Assembly: GCF_014650555.1 (NCBI RefSeq) | Contig: NZ_BMVE01000002.1 | Location: 868,001 to 932,000, forward strand | Direction: 5' to 3' | DNA length: 64,000 nt | Source: Streptomyces goshikiensis | GTDB taxonomy: Bacteria; Actinomycetota; Actinomycetes; Streptomycetales; Streptomycetaceae | Notes under the pieces: generated by a model | Databases searched by the model: none | What the model saw: only the letters and a program-made list of their open reading frames with translations | Told to the model about the DNA's origin: nothing | Made by a program: the position numbers and the translations under genes | Part shown: positions 8,887 through 17,800 of the stretch, piece by piece | Position numbering within the stretch: position 1 is the first letter of the stretch | Layout of the letters: each line of letters begins with the position of its first letter

Positions 8887-10155
8887 CTACAGGCGCCCCG
8901 TCTCGTGCAGGTAGTCGAGCAGGGCCGTGTCGACGGAGTCGCGGAATCGCGCGAGGGTCCGGGCGTCCTCGTCGTAGCGGTAGAGGTCCTGGCAGGCGAT
9001 CCAGCGGTCGCGGGTCTCCGCGCCCGGCCGGTAGCCGTCGGCGGCGGTGCCGACCTCCCAGTCGGGCTTGCCCGCGGTCTCCCAGCAGCTGGCCAGGGTG
9101 CCGTCCGCGCTGACCACCGCGCCGTAGCGGCCGTCGGTGTGACCGCAGGTGACACAGGTCTTGCGGGCACCGGGGCGGGCCACGGTGAAGCCGAGGTCGA
9201 GCGCCCGGCGCTGCCAGCGGGTGAAGGCGGCGGGGAGTTCGCCCGTGTGCAGCAGGCTGTTGGCGTAGCCGACCCCCACGTCGCCGATCCGGGCGAAGTA
9301 CAGCGTGCACCGGGCGGGGTCGAGCGCTCCGGCGAGCCGGTCGATCAGGGCGTCCACGCCGTGGAAGGTCTCCTGGGAGACGTTCACCCGCAGCGTCCAC
9401 TGGAGCGCGGTGTCCTCGGAGGCCTTGGCCATGTTGCCGACGATCTTGTCGAAGGTGGCGCCGCCGTCCGCCCGGCCGACCCGGATCCGGTCGTGGTCGG
9501 CGCGGTCGCCGTCGAAGGTGACCTGGACGGAGGTCAGCCCCAGGTCGGCGAGCCGGCGGGCGAGGGAGGGGGTGAGCAGCGTGGCGTTGGAGATCATCCA
9601 GGCGGAGGTCGGCGCGATCCCCGCGGCCCGCTCCAGCAGTTCGAGACATCCGCGCGGGTTGAGCAGGGGCTCCCCGCCGAAGAGCAGGATCCGGAGCTTG
9701 TCCAGGCCGGCTTCGGACATCTGCCGCTCGGTGAAGCCGAGTATCTCGGTGATGGTCTTCGAGGTGAGGCGGGTCTGGGCGATCCGGGGCGGCCGGCTGC
9801 CGCCCGCCTGGTCCTGGGCGGTGTTCTGGAAGCAGTACCCGCAGCCCAGGTTGCAGTGGGTGCTGGTGAGGACGGTCAGCGAGTAGGAGCTGATCCGGCC
9901 GGGGGTGAACATGCCGCTCTCGTGCAGCCGCTGTTCCGCGTCGGGGCGCAGGCCCCCGTCGGCGGTGACGTGCCGGTCGCGCAGACGAGCCACCCCGCCC
10001 GGGCCCAGGAACCACCAGTTCCGCTCGCCCTTCAGGAGGCGGGCGCCGAAGGGGAGGGGCTCGCGGGTCTCAGCGGCCGTCACCGCCGGTCCCGAGCCCG
10101 GGGGCGGGCTGATGTTCACGGGCAGGCCGATACTCACCACTTGGTCGATGCTCAC
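8887..10155 (-). CDS. Radical SAM/SPASM peptide-modifying enzyme
   Basis: The 422-residue protein has the radical SAM cluster motif CNLGCGYC (C101, C105, C108) and GGEPLL downstream. A C-terminal SPASM-type region has C334, C337, C357 and C388 to bind auxiliary iron-sulfur clusters. Such enzymes install thioether, C-C or ether crosslinks in RiPP precursors. The gene starts with GTG at 10155, overlapping the previous stop (GTGA), with AAGGGAGG just upstream. It lies between two paralogous helical proteins, in the operon headed by a short peptide gene. That context makes it the prime candidate for modifying the precursor, perhaps at Cys29. No PqqD-like recognition domain is obvious in the first 90 residues. 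Confidence 0.93.
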   Translation of the reverse strand: MSIDQVVSIGLPVNISPPPGSGPAVTAAETREPLPFGARLLKGERNWWFLGPGGVARLRDRHVTADGGLRPDAEQRLHESGMFTPGRISSYSLTVLTSTHCNLGCGYCFQNTAQDQAGGSRPPRIAQTRLTSKTITEILGFTERQMSEAGLDKLRILLFGGEPLLNPRGCLELLERAAGIAPTSAWMISNATLLTPSLARRLADLGLTSVQVTFDGDRADHDRIRVGRADGGATFDKIVGNMAKASEDTALQWTLRVNVSQETFHGVDALIDRLAGALDPARCTLYFARIGDVGVGYANSLLHTGELPAAFTRWQRRALDLGFTVARPGARKTCVTCGHTDGRYGAVVSADGTLASCWETAGKPDWEVGTAADGYRPGAETRDRWIACQDLYRYDEDARTLARFRDSVDTALLDYLHETGRL

Positions 10156-11114
10156 AGGGCCTCCCTTTTGGCCGTTGCCGCTGTCAGGGCAAGCTCGTCG
10201 GTCCGGCCGCCGGTGACGACGAGCGTCATCAGCGCCACGGCGAGGGTCACTTTGTAGGACTTCCGGAAGTACGCCACGGGTGTGGCGTCCGCCGGGACCC
10301 GCTCGCTGGCGGAGCGCCCGGGGATCGCCCCGTCAGAGGCCTGGGCCGCGCAGAGCATCCGCAGACCGGCCGCCCCGGAGGGGGTGCGCAGCGGATCCGC
10401 GCCCAGGCAGTACTGGGCGAGCAGCAGCTTGGCCACGACGTCCCAGTCGCCGAGGGCCACGCAGTGGTCCGTCAGCCGTTCCACCACGCGCAGCGCCCGC
10501 GCCCGCTCCTCTTCGGGAAGGCCGGGATCGCGCAGGCCGAAGTCACTCAGGTAGAGGAGGGTGTGCGCGACCTGGCAGCCGTCCAGGTCGGCTACGGGCA
10601 GCGTGGCGGCGCGGGGGAGCGAACTCGCCTCGTACAGCTCCTCGTACGGGGCGAAGTCGTGCGGGGCGCCCGCGAGGTCGGCGTAGAACCTGGCCTCCAG
10701 ATGCAGGAACGGCGGCTTCCGGCCCGGCGTCAGGTAGCTGCCGGCCGCCAGCCGGTCCAGTACGGCACGGGGCGCGTCGGTGACGGCCCCGGCCGGTGCC
10801 AGCGCCGCGTACATGAGCTCGAACTGCCGGGCGTGCCTGACTTCGAGGGTGAGGAGCTGAGGGAAGTCGGGACGCTGCCAGACGTGTTCGACCACCCCGG
10901 TCACGCCGGCCAGGGAGGGGTCCGCGGGCGCGCACTTCTCCCAGTAGCGGCGGAGCATCGCGAGCTGCAGCAGGGCCTTCACCCGCGGGGTCACCGGCAG
11001 TTCGGCGTGTGCGGCCGGCGAGTCGAGGTAGGCGGCGTGCAGCCCTATCCACCGCCGCGTGCCCACCGACAGGCCGGTCACGGCCTCATCGAGGTCTACT
11101 GATCGCGTACTCAT
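10152..11114 (-). CDS. DUF6895-like helical protein, paralogue A of the peptide cluster
   Basis: This is a 320-residue soluble helical protein, paralogous to the product of 7955-8884. Shared blocks include MYAALAP, LTPGRKPPFLHLEARFYAD, LLYLSDFG, DPLRTPSGAA and DGAIPGRSA. The ATG at 11114 has AAAGGAG upstream on its strand. The start lies 29 bases inside the end of the glycosyltransferase gene, and its stop overlaps the radical SAM start, so expression is tightly coupled. Two diverged copies on either side of the radical SAM gene suggest a heterodimer or two successive partner roles. Function is unknown and no active-site motif is visible. Confidence 0.8.
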   Translation of the reverse strand: MSTRSVDLDEAVTGLSVGTRRWIGLHAAYLDSPAAHAELPVTPRVKALLQLAMLRRYWEKCAPADPSLAGVTGVVEHVWQRPDFPQLLTLEVRHARQFELMYAALAPAGAVTDAPRAVLDRLAAGSYLTPGRKPPFLHLEARFYADLAGAPHDFAPYEELYEASSLPRAATLPVADLDGCQVAHTLLYLSDFGLRDPGLPEEERARALRVVERLTDHCVALGDWDVVAKLLLAQYCLGADPLRTPSGAAGLRMLCAAQASDGAIPGRSASERVPADATPVAYFRKSYKVTLAVALMTLVVTGGRTDELALTAATAKREAL

Positions 11115-12309
11115 GGTTCTCCTTTGAGGAAACGGACGCCTTGGCCGGGGGAGCGGCGGACGCCCCGGCCACCCGCTCGACGACGTCGGCCGCGCGTACC
11201 GCGTCGTCCATCGCGGCCAGCCTGCCGCCGAGGACGTGAGCGCGAGCCCGCAGACCGTCGTCCCGCCACGCGGACTCCAGCAGCGGCGAAGCCTCCACGG
11301 ACGGGTTGTTCGGGAAGTGCACGGCCACGCCGGCCCGCATACAGGCACCGGCGAGCAGGGGCTGCTCCGAGCCGTTGGGCGAAAGTGCGAGGGGCCGGCC
11401 GCGCAGGAGCGCGGCCAGCACGGGTGCGGAGGTGCCGCTGCTCAGCACGAGGCCGGCGCGGTCGACGAGCGGTCCCATCCATCGTTTGCGGACCAGCAGG
11501 ATGTCGGCGTCCGGGGCGGGCCGCGGGTCGGTCGAGCGGCCCTGCTCGACCACCGCCTGGAACCTGCCGCCGGTGAAGGCCTCGTTGAGCCGCGGCCACA
11601 GGCTCCTGCCCTCGAAGAAGCGGCCGAGATGGACGTAGACGACGGGCTTGCCGGACCGCGACAGGTGATCCCCTATCGCCTCGACCTCCGCCGGGTCGGC
11701 TGCCGGTTCCCAGGACAGCGGACCCACGTGATGGACCCGCTCGGGCAGCCGCGCACCCGGATACTCCAGCTCCGGATCCCCGCGCAGGAGCAACGCGTCG
11801 CCCAGCAGCGGCTCGTCCCCCCACCGGGAGGCGCGCCCCGCCAGACCGGCCTGCTCCCGGAGGTCGGCGTGGAGCCGCAGGCAGTCATGGGTCCGGCTCT
11901 GCCGGGTACGGCCCAGGTGCGGCTCGTCGTCGCCGCCGGACCGGTAGTCCCACAGGTGCACCGAGAGCCCGACCACCGCCACCGGGATGTCCAGTGCCTC
12001 GGCGGCGAGCAGGGCGCCGTTGCAGAGCACGGAGGTGACCAGCAGGTCGGCCCCCGTCTCCCGGGCCGCGCGTACGACCGCCCGGTACTGTGCCGCTCCG
12101 GTCGGCCCCCACCACGTCGCGGAGAAGGCCCGGTGGCCCCCGAAGTCCTCGGCCGCCGCGAACGGCAGTCCGGCACCGGCGGCGACGGGCGCCGCGGTGG
12201 ACCGGCCCAGCACACTGACGTCATGGCCCCGGCGCCGTAGTTCGCGGCCGGCCGCGATCGCCGGGTAGAGGTAGCCGCCGTCGCTGAGCGGACAGAGAAG
12301 GATCTTCAT
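11086..12309 (-). CDS. GT1/UGT-like glycosyltransferase
   Basis: The 407-residue GT-B type enzyme starts MKILLCPLSDGG with the N-terminal acceptor-domain pattern GGYLYPAIAAGRELRRRGH. The C-terminal donor-domain region SSGTSAPVLAALLRGRPLALSP is equivalent to the usual HGG..T..EAL..G.P motif, although the motif's His is replaced. An upstream ATG at 12324 is possible, but MKIL at 12309 is the typical start and has GGAG 9 bases before it. It follows the peptide gene across a strong hairpin and overlaps paralogue A by 29 bases. It may glycosylate the modified peptide (for instance Ser34 or Asn32/33 of the core), which would make the product a glycopeptide RiPP. The acceptor is inferred. Confidence 0.87.
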   Translation of the reverse strand: MKILLCPLSDGGYLYPAIAAGRELRRRGHDVSVLGRSTAAPVAAGAGLPFAAAEDFGGHRAFSATWWGPTGAAQYRAVVRAARETGADLLVTSVLCNGALLAAEALDIPVAVVGLSVHLWDYRSGGDDEPHLGRTRQSRTHDCLRLHADLREQAGLAGRASRWGDEPLLGDALLLRGDPELEYPGARLPERVHHVGPLSWEPAADPAEVEAIGDHLSRSGKPVVYVHLGRFFEGRSLWPRLNEAFTGGRFQAVVEQGRSTDPRPAPDADILLVRKRWMGPLVDRAGLVLSSGTSAPVLAALLRGRPLALSPNGSEQPLLAGACMRAGVAVHFPNNPSVEASPLLESAWRDDGLRARAHVLGGRLAAMDDAVRAADVVERVAGASAAPPAKASVSSKENHEYAISRPR

Positions 12310-12353
12310 GACGTGCCGCTCCATCGGTGTGGCGGTTCCGGTGCCGGGGTGGC

Positions 12354-12402
12354 CGCGGGCCCCCGGCTCAGGGCAGGATCTGCCGAGAGCCGGGGGCCCG
12401 CG
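12354..12402 (-). terminator. Long hairpin between precursor gene and glycosyltransferase gene
   Basis: Perfect 16-base arms (12354-12369 and 12387-12402) surround a 17-base loop that itself contains GGCAG-GAT-CTGCC. It begins 27 bases after the precursor stop in the direction of transcription and has no T-tract. Such stems often act as partial terminators or 3' stabilisers, so that a precursor transcript exceeds the enzyme transcripts; that role is inferred. Confidence 0.7.
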
Positions 12403-12428
12403 CGGTGCTCAGACTCGATGACGAGATG

Positions 12429-12542
12429 TCACATCTCGTGGGAGTTGTTGACGATGCAGCCGGCCTCGGCCTCCTCGTCCTCGCGGTGGGCGACGACCTC
12501 GATGTCCTCGTTCTCGGTCTCGGGGTTCGTGTTCTCGGGCAT
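12429..12542 (-). CDS. Putative RiPP precursor peptide, 37 residues
   Basis: The frame encodes 37 residues. An acidic leader begins MPENTNPETENEDIEVVAH and continues through REDEEAEA, followed by a probable core GCIVNNSHEM. The single Cys is residue 29, preceded by Gly28. An AAGGAG site (12549-12554) lies six bases before the ATG, stronger than that of most genes here. The gene is first in an operon with a radical SAM/SPASM enzyme, glycosyltransferase, exporter and peptidase, the classic RiPP layout. One Cys allows one thioether, so a sactipeptide-like crosslink is possible; a Cys-independent crosslink or glycosylation of Asn32, Asn33 or Ser34 are alternatives. Residues 13-24 match the C-terminal tail of the MFS protein. 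Confidence 0.82.
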   Translation of the reverse strand: MPENTNPETENEDIEVVAHREDEEAEAGCIVNNSHEM

Positions 12543-12548
12543 GTCGTT

Positions 12549-12555
12549 CTCCTTC
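12549..12555 (-). promoter_or_regulatory. Strong ribosome binding site of the precursor gene
   Basis: GAAGGAG on the minus strand, six bases from the ATG at 12542. It fixes the start of the 37-codon gene and implies high translation. Confidence 0.8.
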
Positions 12556-12837
12556 GGTTGACGGCGTCGCTGCGCCGGCTGAGAAGAAAGTTACGGAGAC
12601 CCGGTACGGGACCGCCTGGCCACCGGTTCGGCGCCGGTATACGCCGACCTCACGGGCGCGGTACGCCCCCGGGATCCCTCCGTACGCCCCGCCGCGCCCC
12701 GGCGCCCACCCGCGCCGACCTGCGGATCAACCGGCAACCAGGCGTTCGTGAACCGGAAGCCTGCCGCGCGCGGGCACGATCCGGGCCATGACCCGCGCGC
12801 GGCACGGGCGTGCGGCACGAGCAACAGAGGAGGAGAC
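12556..12837. promoter_or_regulatory. Divergent promoter region of the two cluster operons
   Basis: This 282-base stretch separates the precursor gene (leftward) and the second radical SAM gene (rightward), and should contain both promoters and the binding sites of any cluster regulator. A GGTATACG element lies near 12636-12643. No further gene is supported in it. Confidence 0.6.
12762..12804. repeat. 13-base inverted repeat upstream of the second radical SAM gene
   Basis: The arms TGCCGCGCGCGGG (12762-12774) and CCCGCGCGCGGCA (12792-12804) are perfectly complementary, with a 17-base spacer, 34 bases before the GTG at 12838. A smaller palindrome CGTGC-G-GCACG follows at 12809-12819. It could be an attenuator stem in the 5' UTR or an operator. 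Confidence 0.7.
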
Positions 12838-13923
12838 GTGGAGCTGGCTGAGCTCATAGGCCTGCGGCCGGTGCCCTGTGGTGGCCTGCTGGTGGCGCTC
12901 ACCCGCCGCTGCCCCCTGAGCTGCGCACACTGCTCCACCAACTCCTCCATGACGGTCTCCGGCGAGCCCGACCCGGAACACCTGCTGCGCTTCATCGGTT
13001 CGTTCGGCGCGGAGGACCGCCCCGAGGTGGTCATGCTGACCGGCGGCGAACCGCTGCTGCTGCCCGAACTGGCGGCCCGCCTGGCCGGTCTCGCCCGCGC
13101 CGCGGGCTCCCGCGTGGCGCTGCTCAGCGGAATGTTCTTCGCCCGTGACGGACGCGTACCGGACCGGATCATGCGAGCGATCACGGCCCTCGACCACTTC
13201 TCGGCGAGCCTGGACGTCCACCACGAGCGCGAGGTGCCACGCGCCGATGTGCTGCGCGCCCTCCGGGCCGTCCTCGACGCCGGGATCCCCGCCAGCGTCC
13301 ACCTCACCGGTACCGGGCCCGACGACCCGTATCTGGCGGACGCCGTCGCGGACATCCGCCGCGTCTTCGCCGGCCGGGTGCCCATGCTCGTCAACGAGGT
13401 CCGGCCGCTCGGCCGCGCCGCGGGCCTCGTCCCGGCGACACCGGCCGGACCGGACGGCTCCCGGGCGACGCCCTGCACCCTCGCGGCCTGGCCGGTGGTC
13501 GCCTTCGACGGGACCGTGGCCGCCTGCTGCAACCAGTGGACGGTGGACCGCCGCCCCGTTCCCCCGCACCTGCGGCTCGGACACATCGCCGAGGACGACT
13601 GGCCGGCCGTCCGCGAGCGCTCCCTCGGCTCCCCGGTGCTGCGGATGCTGCGCTCCGTCGGCCCCCAGCGGCTGCACGCCCGCTACGGGACCTCGCCCGC
13701 CCCGGCCGGCTACTGCCGCGGCTGTCACGCACTCGCCGACCGCCCCGAGGTCCTCGCGGGCGCGGCCCGCGACGCCGGCGGCCGGGTCGGCGAACTCCTC
13801 GACCGGCTCAGCGCGGAGCAGCAGCTCGCCGCCGGACCCGCCGCCCTGGTGAGCCGCCTGGGCTGCGCCCGCTACGCGCACCTGGTCGAGTCGGTTCCCG
13901 CGGCCGGGAAGAGCGGCCGATGA
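12838..13923 (+). CDS. Radical SAM protein, first gene of the rightward operon
   Basis: The 361-residue protein has a cluster motif CPLSCAHC (C25, C29, C32), then MLTGGEPLLLPE and a C-terminal Cys-rich region (PCTLAAW, ACCNQW, GYCRGCHAL) that may bind an auxiliary cluster. The GTG at 12838 has AGAGGAGGAG directly upstream. The next gene overlaps by ATGA. This enzyme differs clearly from the radical SAM/SPASM enzyme of the leftward operon, so the cluster has two radical chemistries or two separate substrates. From memory, this gene set (radical SAM, diiron protein, 'aroma-sacti' protein, cyclase, subtilase, GAF) recurs in streptomycetes; its product is unknown to me. Confidence 0.9.
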   Translation: MELAELIGLRPVPCGGLLVALTRRCPLSCAHCSTNSSMTVSGEPDPEHLLRFIGSFGAEDRPEVVMLTGGEPLLLPELAARLAGLARAAGSRVALLSGMFFARDGRVPDRIMRAITALDHFSASLDVHHEREVPRADVLRALRAVLDAGIPASVHLTGTGPDDPYLADAVADIRRVFAGRVPMLVNEVRPLGRAAGLVPATPAGPDGSRATPCTLAAWPVVAFDGTVAACCNQWTVDRRPVPPHLRLGHIAEDDWPAVRERSLGSPVLRMLRSVGPQRLHARYGTSPAPAGYCRGCHALADRPEVLAGAARDAGGRVGELLDRLSAEQQLAAGPAALVSRLGCARYAHLVESVPAAGKSGR

Positions 13924-14582
13924 CCGCCACCGCGTCCCTCGCGCTCAGGACCAAGCTCACGCCCACCACCACCGTCTTGAGGGCCGCGACCGCGGCCCTG
14001 TGGCGACCGGAAGGGCTACGCCGGCGGTACCTCCGCTACCTGGCAGCCATGCACCCGCTCGTAAGGGCCTCGGTGCCGTTGCTGGAGCGGGCCGCCGAGC
14101 GGTGCGCCGGGCTGGACGACCCGGGCGCGCTGAGCCTCGCCGCGTACTACACCCGCCACGCCGAGGAAGAGCGCGACCACGACACCTGGCTGCTCGAAGA
14201 CCTCGCCGCCGCCGGTGCCGGGCCGGCCGCAGTGCCGCACCCCGTCGTCGTCGAACTCGCCGGGGCGCAGTACTACCGGATCGAGCACGAGCACCCCGTC
14301 ACACTGCTCGGGTACATGGCGGTCCTGGAGGGCAACGCCCCCGGGCCCCGGCTCGCCGACCGCCTCGCCGAGGCCACCGGGCTCCCTGAGGGCGCGTTCC
14401 GCACCGTCAGGGAACACGCCGAGCTCGACGGCGGCCACCTCGACGAACTTCACCGGGTGCTCGACGAACTCGCCCCGGCCCCGGCCCGGCAGACCGCCGT
14501 CTCCGTCAGCGCACTGCACACGGCGAACCTGCTCACCCGGCTCTTCCTCTCCCTCGCCGCCGACCCCGGAGGACACCCGTGA
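13920..14582 (+). CDS. Haem-oxygenase-like diiron (iron-containing redox) enzyme
   Basis: The 220-residue all-helical protein has a pattern typical of HO-like diiron oxidases and oxygenases: HAEEERDHD (residues 80-88), a central Glu in VLEGN (E137), and EHAELDGGHLDELH (165-178). Relatives include PqqC/TENA-like and UndA/SznF-type enzymes that use O2 for C-H or C-N oxidation, or for decarboxylation. The ATG at 13920 overlaps the radical SAM stop, and its stop overlaps the GTG of the next gene. It probably oxidises a small molecule or peptide residue in the same pathway. The substrate cannot be read from the sequence. Confidence 0.83.
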   Translation: MTATASLALRTKLTPTTTVLRAATAALWRPEGLRRRYLRYLAAMHPLVRASVPLLERAAERCAGLDDPGALSLAAYYTRHAEEERDHDTWLLEDLAAAGAGPAAVPHPVVVELAGAQYYRIEHEHPVTLLGYMAVLEGNAPGPRLADRLAEATGLPEGAFRTVREHAELDGGHLDELHRVLDELAPAPARQTAVSVSALHTANLLTRLFLSLAADPGGHP

Positions 14583-14821
14583 CCGAGGACACCACGCCGT
14601 ACGAAGACGCCTCGTCCGGCGGTTCCCCCTCCGAGCCCACCCTGGAGGCGCTGGCCGCCGCGGGGTTCGAACTCGACACCCTCAGCGAGGAGCAGTACGA
14701 GGTCCTGCGCGCGCTGTCCCCGGAGGAACTGGCCCTGCTCGTCGACATCAGGGGGCGGCTCGACGCGGCGGCTCCCGAGGTGCAGGCCCATGCCGACGTG
14801 GCGGGCGGCGCCCTCTTCTGA
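14579..14821 (+). CDS. Small 'aroma-sacti cluster'-type protein
   Basis: This 80-residue acidic protein has a disordered N-terminus and a helical block, LEALAAAGFELDTLSEEQ followed by LSPEELALLVDIRGRLD, and ends in AGGALF. I recall this pattern as the family called 'aroma-sacti cluster domain-containing protein'; the name is from memory. It starts with GTG overlapping the previous stop. It has no Cys and no leader/core division, so a role as carrier, chaperone or recognition subunit seems more likely than a second precursor, but the latter is not excluded. Confidence 0.78.
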   Translation: MTEDTTPYEDASSGGSPSEPTLEALAAAGFELDTLSEEQYEVLRALSPEELALLVDIRGRLDAAAPEVQAHADVAGGALF

Positions 14822-14862
14822 CCCCCGGCCGCCCCGCCGTCCCGCGTCCACCGGAGGAATCC

Positions 14863-17800
14863 ATGCCGTGCACCTCGTGCCGGAGCGCACTGCCGCCCGC
14901 CGCCCGGTTCTGCCCCTTCTGCGGCAGCCCGTGCGCCCCCGGGCCGGTCACGGCCAAGCCGACCGGCCGCAAGGTGGTGACCGTCCTCTTCTGCGACCTG
15001 GTGGGTTCCACGGCGCTCTCCGGAGCGCTGGACGCGGAGACCCTGCGCTCGGTGACGCTCCGCTGGTTCGACCTGATGAGGCTGCGGATCGAGGAGCAGG
15101 GCGGCACCGTGGAGAAGTTCATCGGGGACGCCGTGATGGCCGTCTTCGGCGTGCCGACCGTACGGGAGGACGACGCCCGCCGGGCGGTCGCCGCCGCCCT
15201 GGCCATGCGGGAGGCGCTGACCGGGCTCAACGTCCGGCTGGAGCAGGGCGTCGGCGTACGCCTGGAGATGCGCATCGGCCTCAACACCGGCCAGGCGGTC
15301 ACCGGTTCGGCGCTCCTGCGACAGGCCATGGTCTCCGGCGAGGTGGTCAACGTCGCCGCGCGCCTGGAACAGAACGCCGCCGCCGGGGAGATCCTCATCG
15401 GACCGGACACCTTGGCGGCCGCCGGGCCGGGCGTCCGCACGACGCAGACCGGCCCGCTGCTGCTCAAGGGCAAGAGCGACCGGGTCGCCGCCCACCGCCT
15501 GCTCGGCCTGGACGAGGAGGAGGGACCGGAGGCGCTGCGCCGCTTCGACCTCGCGTTCATCGGCCGGACCGGCGAACTCGCCCTGATCGGCGAGACGTTG
15601 GACCGTGTGGTGCGGACCCGCCGGGCCGAACGGATGGTGATCGGGGGAGAGGCGGGCCAGGGCAAGACCCGGCTCGTACGGGAGTGGCTCCACCGGGCCA
15701 CGGCCACGGCGGGCGGCCCACGTCACGGCGTCGGGCGCTGCCGGGCCCGCGGCGAACAGCCCAGCCTCGGACCGCTCGCCGACGCCGTGGCCGACCTCCT
15801 GAGGAACGGCGGCGCGGCCGTACCCTCGCCCGAACTGGACCTGCTCCACCAGGGCCTGCTCCTGAGCGGGACGCCCCACCCGTCACCGGCGGACACCTGC
15901 GCCGCGCTCGCCAAGGTCCTCGCCGGGCTCTGCGAAGCGGAGCCCGTGGTGCTGGTGATCGACGACTGCCACTGGGCCGCGCAGCCGCTCTTCGACTTCC
16001 TCGACCGGCTGCTGCGGGCACTCGCCGACGCGGCCGTCCTGATCGTCCTCCTCACCCGCCCCCAACTGTTCGACGTACGGCCCGAGCTGGCCCCGTGCAT
16101 CCTGCCGCTCGGCGGGCTCTCCGACGCCGAGGCACAGCTCCTCGCGGCCGAGCTGACCGGGGGCGCGGCGCACGGGGAGCCGCTCGGCCCCCGGGTCCTG
16201 GCACGGGTGGGCGGAAACCCGCTGCACCTGGAGCAGTTGCTGGTCGCGGGCATCCCCGTCGACGAGGACAGCGTCCCGCTCCCGCTCCAGGCCCTGATCG
16301 GCGCCCGGATCGACGCGCTCGACCCGGCCGAGCACCAGGCCCTGGGCCTCGCATCCGTCCTGGGCGGCGACTTCACCGCCGACGAACTGACGGCGCTCGC
16401 CGCACCTCCCGCGCCGGCATGGACCGCGTCCGAGCTCCTGCCCGTGCTGCACCGGCTGGTCCGGCACCGCCTGATCAGCCCGGACGGCGGGGCGTTCCGC
16501 TTCGCCGGAGGGCTGATCCAGGAGGTCGTCTACGCCAGCCAGTCCAAGCAGGACCGGGCCGACCAGCACGAACGGGCGGCCCGCCTGGACTCGGTCCGCC
16601 GGCGCGGCAGCGCGGCCGTCGGGGGCCATCTGGAACAGGCGTACCGCTACCGGGTCGAGCTGGGCGCCCAGGACGCGCACACCGACGGGCTGCGCCGGCG
16701 CGCCGCCGACGCCCTCGCCGAGGCCGGGCGGCTGGCGCTGGCCCACGCCGACCCCGTGTGGGCGGCCGACGTACTGGCCAGGGCCACGGCCCGGTACGCG
16801 GCGGGCGAGCCGGGAAGCACGGCGACGCGTCGGCGGCTCGGCCAGACGCTGCTGGACCTGGGGCGCGGCGCGGAAGGCAGGGCGCTGCTCGAAGAGGTGC
16901 TCGCCGAGGCCCTGGCCGGCGGCGGGGAGGCGGTGGAGAGCGCGCACGCCCGCCTCGCCCTGGCCTCGGTAGGCCGGTCCGCGGGAGCTGACGAGCCGGG
17001 CGAGTCACCGGCGGAGGCCGCCGGCGCCACCCTGTCGCTCTTCGCGGCGGCCGGCGACGACCTCGGCCAGGCCAGGGCCTGCCTGCGGCTCGCCCAGCGC
17101 GCCCAGGAACAGGGCCGGCACCGGTCGGCCGAGCGACTGCTCGCCCGCGCGCTGGACCACGCGGTACGCGCCGACGCCGAGCCCGAGCGGGCCGCGGCCC
17201 TCGGAGCGACGGGGGTCTCGCTCTGGCGCGGCCCCCAGCCGGTCGCGTACGCGGTGGCCCGCTGCCGCGCGCTCCTGGCCGACCAGGGGGCCGGCCGCCG
17301 GGCCGTCCGGCTGACGCTCAACTGCCCGCTGGCGGTGGTGCTGGCCCTCCACGACGACCACGACGGGGCCCTCGCCTGCCTGGCGGAGGCGGAGCACCTC
17401 GCCAAGAGGCTCGGCTACGCGGAGGCCGACGCCTTCCTGCCGATCTTCACCGCGACCGTCGCCGACCTGACCGGCCGCCGGGAGGAGGCGCTCCTGAGCC
17501 TGGAGCGGGCCGCCGCCGCCGCGCGGGACCTGGGCGCCACGGCGCTGCTGCGCAGCGCCCTGCTGGACTCCGCCCGCATCCGGCTGGACCTCGGCGACTG
17601 GCGCACCGCCCGCGACACCCTCGCCGAACTGGAGGGGGAGGGGGCGCAGCCGGCCCGGCCGCGCGCCGAGTCGGCGGACCTCGACGGCCTGCGCGCCCGG
17701 ATCGCCGCCGCGCGGGGGCAGGCCGCGACGGCCACCCGGCTGGCCGCGAGGGCGCTCGCCACCGCCGGCCGCACCGACTCGCCCGTCGTCCAGGGCATCG

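Noticed and set aside
12313..12561. Plus-strand open frame of 82 codons opposite the precursor gene
   Set aside because: No ribosome site and it ends inside the strong ribosome site of the precursor; it mirrors the precursor codons.
14579..14821. The 80-residue 'aroma-sacti'-type protein as a second RiPP precursor
   Set aside because: No Cys, no leader/core division and a conserved helical block; more likely an accessory protein. Kept as an open alternative in its entry.
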